Positions 30,601 to 38,138 of a stretch of 64,000 nt of DNA are shown piece after piece. Every line of letters begins with the position of its first letter. Position 1 is the first letter of the stretch. A model generated the notes under the pieces. That model saw nothing but the letters and a program-made list of their open reading frames with translations. It searched no databases and had not been told where the DNA came from. This stretch comes from Xenorhabdus ishibashii (GTDB lineage Bacteria > Pseudomonadota > Gammaproteobacteria > Enterobacterales > Enterobacteriaceae): NCBI RefSeq assembly GCF_002632755.1, contig NZ_NJAK01000001.1, positions 186,001 to 250,000 on the forward strand. Direction: 5' to 3'. The translations under genes were made by a program, and so were the position numbers.

Positions 30601-33600
30601 ATCCTTTTTCTCCAGATCCTGATGCCCGCCTATATAAAAGTGGTGATCTGGCTCGTTGGTTACCTGACGGTAATATTGAATACCTTGGTCGTAATGATTT
30701 TCAGATCAAGATACGGGGTTTCCGCATTGAACTCGGTGAAATTGAGACGATATTGGCACACTGTCGCGGTGTGCGAGAAGCCGTTGTGATTGTCCGAGAA
30801 GATACACCGAATGAAAAACGTCTGGTTGCTTATCTGCTCGCCGAACCCAATGCAACATTGATACCAGCAGAACTACGCCGGCAACTGGCACAACACCTTG
30901 CCGAGTATATGCTACCCAGTGCCTTTGTGACACTTGAAACCTTTCCATTAACACCCAATGGCAAACTCAACCGTCAGGCACTGCCAATGCCAGAGCAAAC
31001 AGCACTCGCGACCCGCAATTATGCAGCCCCCATCGGAGACATAGAAACAACACTGGCCGAGATTTGGCAAGCCTTGCTGAAATTGGAACAAGTTGGCCGT
31101 CATGATCATTTCTTTGAACTCGGTGGTCATTCCCTGCTCGCCATTCAGCTTGCCGCACGCATACACCAGCAACTGGCGCGAGAATTGCATTTGCAGCAAC
31201 TCTTTTCCCACCCGATTCTGGCCGATTTGGCTACCTTGCTCATCGACACGCCGGTGACAACCCAAATCGTTATTCCGCCTGCCAATCGCAATCAACCACT
31301 GCCACTCTCCTTTTCCCAACAACGCTTGTGGTTCCTTGCTCAACTTAATACCAAAGCGAATCTGGCTTACAATATCCCGATAATCCTGCATCTTAGCGGA
31401 TATCTCGATCATGCTGCGCTTACGGCCGCACTTGACCATCTCGTCAGCCGACATGAAAGTTTGCGCACCCGTTTTATCCTGATTAATGAACAACCTTACC
31501 AATACATCGACAGTGCAGATACGGGTTTTTCTCTGACCTATCGGGATCTGCGCAAATTAGACGAAACATCCCGCCTAGCCCGTATTAACGAATTAGCCAA
31601 ACTTGAAACACAAACCCCATTCGATTTCGCTAATGAGTCAATGATTCGAGGCCAATTATTGCAACTGTCTGATAAAGAACATGTGCTGCTCCTTACCCAG
31701 CATCACATCATCACCGATGGCTGGTCAGCAGGGATATTGCTCCGCGAACTGAGTACCCTCTACCGTATTGCACTAGGGGAATGTAGCGATCCTTTACCCC
31801 ATCTTCCCATCCAGTATGCGGACTATGCCGTCTGGCAACAGAAATGGCTGCAAGGTGAGGTTATCACTGCACAACGGGATTTCTGGCAGAAGCAACTGCA
31901 AAACGCACCAACCTTGTTGTCTCTCCCTCTTGATCACCCACGCCCGCCAGAACAAAGTTACACAGGCGCTCATGTTCCACTTCACCTGAATGCTGACTTA
32001 TTGTCAGCTCTCAAGGCGCTTGGACAACGGCAGGATGCAACATTATTTATGACGTTGCTTACAGCCTGGAGTATCGTGCTTGCCCGTCTAAGCGGACAGG
32101 ATGATATTGTCATTGGTATTCCCGTCGCCAACCGTTCATTGAGTGACCTTGAAGGCCTGATCGGCTTTTTTGTCAACACCCTACCTTTACGTATAAAACT
32201 GGAACAGTACAATTCGGTGGCAAATTTGCTCGCTCATGTTCGTGAACAGACGCTGGCCGCTTACGCACATCAAGATCTGCCTTTTGAACAATTGGTGGAA
32301 GTCCTAAAACCTGAGCGCAGTTTGAGCTACAATCCGATTTTTCAGGTGATGCTGGCACTGAACAACACTCCCTCTCAATCCCTTGAATTGTCGGGTTTAT
32401 CTGTCTCGTTGATGGCACCACCACACCGCAGCGCATATTTCGACCTGACACTGTCACTGACCGAAAGCCAGAACGGTCTCAGTGGCTATCTGGAATATGC
32501 ATCAAGTCTCTTCGACCGAACGACAGTTGAACGCATGGTGGGTTATCTCACCAATGTACTGACTGCCATGACAACCGATGAAACACAGGCTATTGCCCGC
32601 TTGCCAATGCTGCCCATTGCAGAACGCCAACAATTATTGGTTGATTTCAATGCCCCGCAAGCTGACTTTCCAAATGATACGTTGATTCACCCACTGTTCG
32701 AAGCCCAGGTACAACGCACACCAAATGCCACGGCGGTGATCTTTGAAAAACAATTCTTGAGTTATGATGAACTTAACTGCCGTGCCAACCAACTGGCACA
32801 TAGTTTGATTGCTTTTGGTATACGCCCTGATGATCGCGTGGCAATTCATGTTGAACGAGGTTTGGATATGATCATTGGTCTATTCGGGATCTTAAAAGCG
32901 GGTGCCGGTTATATCCCGCTTGATCCAGCATATCCTGCCGAGCGGCTGATTTATCAGTTGTCAGACTGTAAGCCTGCAATATTGCTGACCCAAAAACATT
33001 TACAGACACGCTTACCAATACAAGATATTACTATCTGGTTGCTGGACGATGAAATTCATCAAGATAATCTGCAAAAACAGCCTGTTTATAACCCTGATCA
33101 CAGGCAAATGGGCATTCAGCCGCACCATTTGGCTTATATCATCTACACCTCAGGTTCAACCGGAAACCCCAAAGGCGTCATGCTGGAACATCGCAATGTT
33201 GTCAGCCTTATCCATGCTCATTGCCAGATCAGTGAGCCTTGTCCGGAAGATCGTATTCTGCAATTTGTGACCTTTGCGTTTGATATTTCAGTGTCAGATA
33301 TTTTCCCTACTCTGGCATCGGGTGCCACGCTGGTTCTGCGCCCACCTCATATCAAAATACCGAATAACGCGTTTGTTGATTTTTTACGTGAACAGAAAGT
33401 GACAATCATCAATATACCGACGGCTTTTTGGCACCAGTGGGCGCAAGAAATGAAGGCAAGGCGTGTCGGTTTCAGCCCCTCTATACGCACTGTTATTGTT
33501 GGGGGAGATAAAGTGGAATACCGCTATTTAATGGATTGGCTGTCATGCCCAGAAACCCAGTCCTGCCGCTGGTTCAACGCTTATGGCCCGACAGAAATTA

Positions 33601-36278
33601 CCATCACTGCTACCGTTATGCAGATAGATAAAGCGATGGTGACAGATAATAAACAAACGCCGTCTATCACCAACAATATTCCGATCGGCCGGCCACTGTC
33701 CAATACACGTATCTATATTTTGGATACTCTTGGTCAACCGGTTCCGGTTGGCGTGAGTGGCGAAATCTATATCGGCGGAATGGGGGTCGCCCGTGGTTAT
33801 TCAAACCAACCAGCGCTGACAGCAGAGAAATTTGTTGCCGATCCCTTTAGCGAACATCCCAACGCGCGCATGTATAAGACCGGCGATTTGGCTCGCTGGC
33901 GATCTGACGGCAATATCGAATATCTTGGCCGCAATGATTTTCAGGTCAAGCTACGCGGCTTTCGTATCGAACTGGGAGAAATCGAAACCAGATTGATGCA
34001 ATGCCACGGCGTGCGTGAGGCTATCGTGCTTGCCCGTGAAGATAAGCCGGGTGATAAGCGCCTGATTGCTTATCTGGTCGCCGAACCGAATATCAAACTG
34101 GTACTGACAGAACTGCGCCAGCAACTCGCACAACATCTCGCCGACTATATGCTGCCCAGCGCATTTGTGATACTCGATGCTTTTCCGTTGGCGCCTAATG
34201 GCAAAATTAACCGTCAGGCGCTACCGATGCCGGATCAAACATCCATTGCAACCCATACTTATGAAGAGCCGCACGGTGAAGTGGAAATTGCTCTGGCTGA
34301 GATTTGGCAAGCATTACTAGGGCTGGAAAAGGTTGGGCGTTATGATCATTTCTTTGAACTCGGCGGTCATTCCCTGATGGTTGTCAACCTGATTGAGCGG
34401 TTGCGCAACTGCGGCTGGCACCTTGATGTTCGTGCTGTATTTTCCACCCCAACACTGGCTGAAATGGCGAAAATAATGCGGGAAATTCAAGATGATGAAA
34501 GCTCGTTTACCGCACCTTCCAATCTCATCCCCGATGGTTGCACCGCCATCACTCCCGATATGCTGCCGTTGGTTTCCCTGACACAGCAAGAAATTGATAC
34601 CATCTCTGCTACCGTTTCTAATGGTGCCGACAATATTCAGGATATCTACCCACTTGCACCATTACAGGAAGGCATGCTGTTCCATCATCTATTGCAAACA
34701 CAAGGAGATGTTTATCTGTTGCACCTCTTGCTTGCCTTCAACACCCGCGAGCGTCTTGATGCTTTTCTGGCTGCTTTGCAACAGGTTATTCATCGTCACG
34801 ATATTCTACGCACTGCCATCTGCTGGCAGGGTTTAACACAGCCAGTACAAGTTGTCTGGCGCCAGGCACCTCTGTGTATCAAAACCTTCGAGCCAGATAA
34901 CGATAAAGACGTGCCATCGCAATTGCTGGCACTGACAGATCCATACCAACGCCGCCTCGATATCAGCCAGGCTCCGCTATTCGCTGCTGATATCACATAT
35001 GATCCGAATCAGGGCGAGTGGCTATTAGCATTGTGTTGCCACCATATCCTCAATGACCATATATCGCTGAATATCATCATTACTGAAATCAATGAGCTAC
35101 TGCATCATCGTAGTGAAAAATTACCGCCTGTCTTACCATACCGCCATTTTATCGCCCAGTCCTTGCGTGTGCCGATGCCAGATCACGCAGCCTATTTTCG
35201 CAAAATACTCGCTGAGGTGGATACACCCACTACGCCTTTCGGCATATTAGATGTTCACAGTGGTGACAGGCCTGCCACGGAGATCATCAAGCCACTTAAT
35301 GCCGCACTGACCCGTGCTATTCGTAAACAAGCACGCCGTCAAGGAGTGAGTCCTGGGGTTCTGTTCCATGTTGCTTTGGCACAAGTTCTGGCAAAAATAA
35401 GCGGGCGAGATGATGTTGTCTTTGGGACAGTCTTGTCAGGACGTATGCAAGGAAGTGCCGATATTGAGCGAATATTGGGATTATTTATTAACACCCTACC
35501 CGTGCGGATCACGCTGGCGGGGAACAGCACACAAGCAACTGTGCAGGCAGCGTACCGCAATTTGACGCAGTTACTTGAGCACGAACAGGCACCCCTGGCG
35601 TTGGCTCAACGTTGCAGTGGTGTAAAACACCCTCTGCCGCTTTTTAATACACTCCTTAATTATCGCCATAGTCAACCGGATGTTGCCAATGCCCGATGGG
35701 AAGGTATACGTCTGGTAACAGGACGAGAAAGGACTAACTATCCCATCTACCTGGCTGTAGATGATTTGGGTAAAAGCTTCCTGCTGACAGCTCAGACTAT
35801 ATCAGGAATTGATCCGGCACACCTGATTGCATATATGACGACGGCTTTAGCGGATTTGGTAAAAACATTGGAAACCGAGCCACAGAAACCAATTATGAAC
35901 ATTGCCACCTTGTCTGCCACAGAACACCAACAGCTAATGAACGATTTCAATGCTATTCAGGCTGACTTACCGCAAGATACACTGACATCAGGCCAATCTA
36001 CGGTTGGAACAACTTTCGGTTACGAAGCGCCCCTCGGTGATGTGGAAACTGCACTGGCTGAGATTTGGCAAAAATTGCTGCAACGGGAACGAGTCGGTCG
36101 TTATGATAATTTCTTTGCATTGGGAGGTCATTCATTGATAGCGATACAATTGTTGGCTCGTATGTGTGAACAAAACATGGAAATTCCATTAGCAACCTTG
36201 TTCACGCATCCCACATTATATGAACTGGCCGGAGCGATAAACTCAAATCGCTCAACGGTAGCGAATAGCGCAAACTGA
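24672..36278 (+). CDS. Non-ribosomal peptide synthetase, C-A-T-C/E-A-T-C-A-T-C/E-T
   Basis: Single-protein NRPS of 3868 residues. Positions below count from the earlier ATG at 24666; I prefer ATG 24672 because it sits 8 bases from GGAG. Module 1: N-terminal C domain (HHLIMDG from 155), A (core YTSGSTG from 651), T (Ser1037). Module 2: dual C/E (HHLLQKQGD signature, HHLICDH from 1270), A (from 1761), T (Ser2156). Module 3: C (HHIITDG from 2346), A (from 2827), T (Ser3236). Last module: C/E (HHILNDH from 3459), then directly T (Ser3823), with no A and no TE domain. Hand-read specificity codes: A1 DAWLLGAVC (hydrophobic/aromatic-like), A2 DVWYLSLIH (nearest the serine type), A3 DISNIGAIT (no match known to me). 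C/E domains imply D-configured residues 1 and 3. Product unknown. Confidence 0.95.
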   Translation: MLHNSASQTSAVICNNNSLSSPTYPLSSPQQAVWFDQAIHPHSSNYNLSTFIRIEGELNEALFVRAFEFVVDCHDTLRLQFLNIHALPSQKVVHSLPVIVDIQDFSSHPDAETRVKQDMDAEFTRPFHLNEALWRTKLLRVSNTCRYWQFCCHHLIMDGTGIFILINKVIDTYNRLIKEKKPNNSAHSYLDFITDNLNYLASEHYSHDRQFWLQRYENLPPPLLQPVNFTHTMEHKHAKPLASQPVIWSIDQPLLQRIEKVAGGQGLPFLHFMYAILACYFARTADVNEIVIGIPLHNRKNTRQKDTMGMFASVIPIGITLSPEDTFRDVMRKAATEMSLCHKHQRFPIAELNRHIHSQRQDGNARLFDVTLSLEPFKTNLHMEGENISVKQLELHSGAPYPLCIRMKQYTNTDCPEDIAPPIAIEFIFSPDYLSSTEVIALRSRLAVLLDAVLTSLEMSSPAQIKIANLPILPDIERQQVLMDFNTTQVEFPQDILIHQLFEAQVRRTPDATAVVFEEQSLSYDELNKRANRLAHHLVALGVRPDDRVAVCIDRSLEMVVGLLGILKAGGAFVPLDPTYPTPRLTYMLNDSAPVVLVTQATMPEIGSRHLPTILLDISGHSVLDERSEENPEVQALGLTSRHLAYVIYTSGSTGQPKGVMIEHRSLCNLIITQQDILAITPDSRILQFASNSFDACIWEYCMALLAGACLYLARRENLLPGTILSHYLETHAITHALLSPTALASMDTLPATLQTLLVGGEACPPTLTKRWAQGRKMINAYGPTETTVCATLCRCESQGDNAPPIGYPIANTQIYILDMHGQPVPQGVAGEIHIAGVGVARGYLNRPELTAERFLADPFSQNTNARMYKTGDLGRWLPDGKIEYLGRNDFQIKLRGFRIEPGEIEARLRQCHGVREAIVLPYENSPAAKQLVAYLLPKADTELEPMALRQQLSQYLAEYMIPSAFVTLAAFPLTPNGKLNRQALPKPDHTAIVTRSYQAPRGEAETILSQIWQMLLGVKYVSRHDHFFELGGHSLIAVNLIEQLRELGWSLDIQVIFTKPVLKEMAKALLPVQKDTVQEKTEPEKATVFTVPPNLIPDGCTAITPDMLTLVSLSQHEINAIAATIPGGAANIQDIYPLAPLQAGILFHHLLQKQGDTYLLRNLLAFDTRERLDTFLAALQRVINRHDILHTSVYWQGLAQPVQIVWRQVSLNINTFLTNDEQDIASQLLAHTDPHQYRLDVSQAPLFSADIAYDPHQDEWLLVLCLHHLICDHITLERIIDEIDALLSDHTENRHLDNCHAEKLSPILPYRHFVAQSLHLPISEHETYFRQVLSDIDAPTTPFGIQDLHSEDKQISEAKQPLDMALSRAIRTQARRQGVSPSILFHVALALVLAKTSGSDDVVFGTVLLGRMQGSTGIDHMMGLLINTLPIRIRLTDNSAQAAVQETYLNLMKLLEHEQATLALAQHCSNVISPLPLFSTLLNYRHSQADTTFAKWEGVRLLMQEERINYPIGLFVDDWGDGFSLVAQTISGIDPMRLIGYMTTALTGLVAALETSPHQPILAISILPIEERQQVLMDFNALQSSQDAVFSQNTTTDLSQDTFIHQLFEKQVQQNPAAIAVIFEEQSLSYIELNRQANCLAHYLITLGIRPDDRVAICSERSPAMIVGLLAILKAGGAYVPLDPGYPAERLAYILEDAAPVALFTQTVFTPKILINRQINVPIVDLNNLALLTANMPISNPDPQILGLTPRHLVYVIYTSGSTGLPKGVMNEHRSVVNGLLWSQKAYQLTPQDRVLQKTSFSFDVSVWELFPPLMFGAQLILARPDGHKDPHYLLSEIEKRRITLIYFVPAMLQQFIHATPAGCCPSLRHILCSGEEFPYVLQQKCLSHFAHCQLHNLYGPTETAIHVTAWQCVPDRYIGRVPIGKPIANTQIYLLDSHKKPVPIGVIGELYIGGVGVARGYLNLPELTAERFFTDPFSPDPDARLYKSGDLARWLPDGNIEYLGRNDFQIKIRGFRIELGEIETILAHCRGVREAVVIVREDTPNEKRLVAYLLAEPNATLIPAELRRQLAQHLAEYMLPSAFVTLETFPLTPNGKLNRQALPMPEQTALATRNYAAPIGDIETTLAEIWQALLKLEQVGRHDHFFELGGHSLLAIQLAARIHQQLARELHLQQLFSHPILADLATLLIDTPVTTQIVIPPANRNQPLPLSFSQQRLWFLAQLNTKANLAYNIPIILHLSGYLDHAALTAALDHLVSRHESLRTRFILINEQPYQYIDSADTGFSLTYRDLRKLDETSRLARINELAKLETQTPFDFANESMIRGQLLQLSDKEHVLLLTQHHIITDGWSAGILLRELSTLYRIALGECSDPLPHLPIQYADYAVWQQKWLQGEVITAQRDFWQKQLQNAPTLLSLPLDHPRPPEQSYTGAHVPLHLNADLLSALKALGQRQDATLFMTLLTAWSIVLARLSGQDDIVIGIPVANRSLSDLEGLIGFFVNTLPLRIKLEQYNSVANLLAHVREQTLAAYAHQDLPFEQLVEVLKPERSLSYNPIFQVMLALNNTPSQSLELSGLSVSLMAPPHRSAYFDLTLSLTESQNGLSGYLEYASSLFDRTTVERMVGYLTNVLTAMTTDETQAIARLPMLPIAERQQLLVDFNAPQADFPNDTLIHPLFEAQVQRTPNATAVIFEKQFLSYDELNCRANQLAHSLIAFGIRPDDRVAIHVERGLDMIIGLFGILKAGAGYIPLDPAYPAERLIYQLSDCKPAILLTQKHLQTRLPIQDITIWLLDDEIHQDNLQKQPVYNPDHRQMGIQPHHLAYIIYTSGSTGNPKGVMLEHRNVVSLIHAHCQISEPCPEDRILQFVTFAFDISVSDIFPTLASGATLVLRPPHIKIPNNAFVDFLREQKVTIINIPTAFWHQWAQEMKARRVGFSPSIRTVIVGGDKVEYRYLMDWLSCPETQSCRWFNAYGPTEITITATVMQIDKAMVTDNKQTPSITNNIPIGRPLSNTRIYILDTLGQPVPVGVSGEIYIGGMGVARGYSNQPALTAEKFVADPFSEHPNARMYKTGDLARWRSDGNIEYLGRNDFQVKLRGFRIELGEIETRLMQCHGVREAIVLAREDKPGDKRLIAYLVAEPNIKLVLTELRQQLAQHLADYMLPSAFVILDAFPLAPNGKINRQALPMPDQTSIATHTYEEPHGEVEIALAEIWQALLGLEKVGRYDHFFELGGHSLMVVNLIERLRNCGWHLDVRAVFSTPTLAEMAKIMREIQDDESSFTAPSNLIPDGCTAITPDMLPLVSLTQQEIDTISATVSNGADNIQDIYPLAPLQEGMLFHHLLQTQGDVYLLHLLLAFNTRERLDAFLAALQQVIHRHDILRTAICWQGLTQPVQVVWRQAPLCIKTFEPDNDKDVPSQLLALTDPYQRRLDISQAPLFAADITYDPNQGEWLLALCCHHILNDHISLNIIITEINELLHHRSEKLPPVLPYRHFIAQSLRVPMPDHAAYFRKILAEVDTPTTPFGILDVHSGDRPATEIIKPLNAALTRAIRKQARRQGVSPGVLFHVALAQVLAKISGRDDVVFGTVLSGRMQGSADIERILGLFINTLPVRITLAGNSTQATVQAAYRNLTQLLEHEQAPLALAQRCSGVKHPLPLFNTLLNYRHSQPDVANARWEGIRLVTGRERTNYPIYLAVDDLGKSFLLTAQTISGIDPAHLIAYMTTALADLVKTLETEPQKPIMNIATLSATEHQQLMNDFNAIQADLPQDTLTSGQSTVGTTFGYEAPLGDVETALAEIWQKLLQRERVGRYDNFFALGGHSLIAIQLLARMCEQNMEIPLATLFTHPTLYELAGAINSNRSTVANSAN

Positions 36279-36302
36279 TACCATTAGCCAAAATAAAATT
36301 AA

Positions 36303-36327
36303 GTGGTTCCACTCCTTGTGGAGCCAC
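36303..36327. terminator. Bidirectional terminator between NRPS and SDR genes
   Basis: The arms GTGGTTCCAC and GTGGAGCCAC form a 10-bp stem with one G-T pair and a 5-base loop. On the minus strand a T-rich run (TTAATTTTATTTT) follows, so it best fits the SDR transcript; on the plus strand it may still slow NRPS transcripts. Confidence 0.7.
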
Positions 36328-36387
36328 CTTCGATAAACAATGCCAGATAAATAATATTTTCTGAACCGTACCTTTCAGAAAACACCT

Positions 36388-37146
36388 TTAATTAAAATTA
36401 GGTTGACCATTGGAGGCGTTTACCCCGCCATCTATCGGCAAATTGACGCCATTGATAAAACTGGCATCTTCACTGGCTAAAAATGCAATGGCGGCTGCCA
36501 CTTCAAAAGGTTGACCAGCTCTTTTTAACGGAATACGACTATCGAAATGTGCAAGCGTTTCATCATCAAAACGAGCCACCATTGGCGTCAATACTAAACT
36601 TGGGCAAACAGCATTGACACGAATTCCTTGTGAACCATAATCCAGAGCCATCGCGCGGGTTAAATTCACGACAGCGCCTTTTGCTGCGCAATAGTGAGCA
36701 CTGCCCCAATCTCCCCCCAAGCCAGATACCGAGGCATTATTGACAATACACCCTTTGCTTTTTAGTAAATGAGGTAATGCAAAATAGCTACAATTGAGTA
36801 CACCATTGAGATTCGTAGCCAGCACTGCATTACCGTCGTCTTGTGAAGTACTCAATAAATCACCTACCACATACAAACCTGCGTTGTTCACCAGAATATC
36901 TATTTGGCCAAAATGCCTGACGGTTTCATCAATCATATTGTTAGCCGATTCTCGGTTCGCAACATCCGTCTGAATCACCAACGCTTTGTCCGATGATAAT
37001 TCGCTCAATACACGGTTAAGCTTCTCTGTATCCCGCCCAGCCAAGACCACAATGGCTCCCTCTTGTGAAAAACGCTTTGCTGTAGCCTCGCCAATGCCAC
37101 TACCTGCACCAGTAATAACGACAACTTTACCCTCAAATCGCATCAT
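36388..37146 (-). CDS. Short-chain dehydrogenase/reductase (SDR)
   Basis: Classical NAD(P)-dependent oxidoreductase of 252 aa, cytosolic. The Rossmann motif TGAGSGIG is at about residues 11-18, NNAG near 88, catalytic Ser in NNASVSG, and the active-site pair in YCAAK. The C-terminal FINGVNLPIDGG is typical. Arg in AGRDTEK following beta-2 hints at NADPH use. GAGGG lies 7 bases before the ATG. It is convergent with the NRPS, with a shared terminator between them. It could tailor the NRPS product, but the family is too broad for the sequence to show the substrate, and no operon link exists. Confidence 0.9.
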   Translation of the reverse strand: MMRFEGKVVVITGAGSGIGEATAKRFSQEGAIVVLAGRDTEKLNRVLSELSSDKALVIQTDVANRESANNMIDETVRHFGQIDILVNNAGLYVVGDLLSTSQDDGNAVLATNLNGVLNCSYFALPHLLKSKGCIVNNASVSGLGGDWGSAHYCAAKGAVVNLTRAMALDYGSQGIRVNAVCPSLVLTPMVARFDDETLAHFDSRIPLKRAGQPFEVAAAIAFLASEDASFINGVNLPIDGGVNASNGQPNFN

Positions 37147-37336
37147 TTTATTACCCTCATTGATATATTTTTAAAGCTTAGCGTGTAATATCAAATATAA
37201 TTAATGAATTGGTTCCGTCTTTAATATTCACCAGAATATTCTTTGTTAATTATCTTGCTATGTCTTTTTTTATGATAGGTTAATCATTAAATATTGGTTT
37301 AAGCAGCGTCTATATCCGATGGAATACTTATAAGAA

Positions 37337-37364
37337 ATCAGCCACTCTGGTCAGAGTGGCTGAT
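37337..37364. terminator. Strong hairpin downstream of the microcin-like gene
   Basis: ATCAGCCACTCT pairs perfectly with AGAGTGGCTGAT around a GGTC loop (12 bp). On the minus strand it lies about 110 bases past the peptide stop codon and is followed by a short T-rich stretch. Confidence 0.7.
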
Positions 37365-37471
37365 GATTAACACTGTAATTAAATAATCAAGACTAAATTT
37401 TATTTAGCTAGTGTCAAACTATTGTTTGAACAGTCAATATTAATATGTGATCTTCAGCTCCAAATAAAATA

Positions 37472-37696
37472 TTATATGTCAAATTTATCAATTGTAGCAT
37501 CTATAAATTTAGCTGCACCATCAGCAAGGTGTTCAATATCCTTTGCGGTACTTTCAGATATGATATTTTTGTCATGAAGAGCCTCAGCTACACCATCAAT
37601 TATTCTATCAACTACATCAACAACGGTCTTCAATATATCACCCAAAAAACCAGCACCGGAGACTTGTTCTAACTCAACTTTATTTAACTCTTTCAT
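37472..37696 (-). CDS. Putative class II microcin-like peptide precursor with GG-type leader
   Basis: Predicted 74-residue precursor. The N-terminus MKELNKVELEQVSGAG fits the leader recognised by C39-peptidase ABC exporters (as in colicin V: M-R-x-L-x-x-x-E-L-x-x-V-S-G-G), with Gly-Ala-Gly in place of the double glycine. Cleavage after it would release a 58-residue core, FLGDILKTV... to ...KFDI, with no cysteine, about 13 acidic against 6 basic residues, and amphipathic helical patterning. GGGG lies 6 bases before ATG 37696; an ATG at 37708 overlaps that site. The CvaB/CvaA-like exporter genes lie just upstream on the same strand, which is the main support for function. Antibacterial activity is inference. 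Confidence 0.7.
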   Translation of the reverse strand: MKELNKVELEQVSGAGFLGDILKTVVDVVDRIIDGVAEALHDKNIISESTAKDIEHLADGAAKFIDATIDKFDI

Positions 37697-38138
37697 ATAT
37701 AACCCCATTTATTTATATCATTGATATATATATGTTTTAGAATAAAAGCTTTAGAATAAAACATGAAACCACAACACTAATCAGACAGCTCATTGAATAT
37801 GGTTCCAGAAAAATTAAAACCCTCACAAAAAACAGGCTGACAAATAAAATGACAAAAAATCATATTAGTATATCTCCAATGGATTTCTTGATTTATTTTA
37901 AAAATCCTAATATTTACGACCAATGTATAGTTAAAGTTTATATTTTTCTGCAACCAAATTATATTTGAGTTCGGGTTTTATCATAATTCACTTAATATCA
38001 ACATTAATTAAACGACGATTATTTAATATCAAATTAAGTTACATATTTTTTAATGTTAACATTATTTAAAGATACATTCCTTTGTCATATAATTCATGGT
38101 CTGCACCAAATGATTTTTTATCTATCTTTTCAGACAAT
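37697..38138. other. AT-rich gap between exporter and peptide genes
   Basis: About 440 bases without a convincing gene, very AT-rich. It presumably carries the promoter of the peptide gene. Two very small open frames were seen: 39 residues on the plus strand (37849-37968) and 28 residues on the minus strand from ATG 37863, the latter with a GGAG 10 bases upstream and three cysteines. Neither has a GG leader and I do not call them. Confidence 0.5.

Noticed and set aside
36388..37146. SDR considered as a firm part of the NRPS pathway
   Set aside because: It is on the opposite strand with its own ribosome binding site and a terminator between; the family is too general to assign a tailoring role.
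37776..37863. Minus-strand ORF of 28 residues with three cysteines and a GGAG 10 bases upstream
   Set aside because: Attractive as a second small peptide, but it lacks a GG leader and is too short to judge without conservation data.
37849..37968. Plus-strand ORF of 39 residues between the exporter and microcin-like genes
   Set aside because: Very AT-rich composition, no convincing ribosome binding site, no leader or membrane segment; probably chance.
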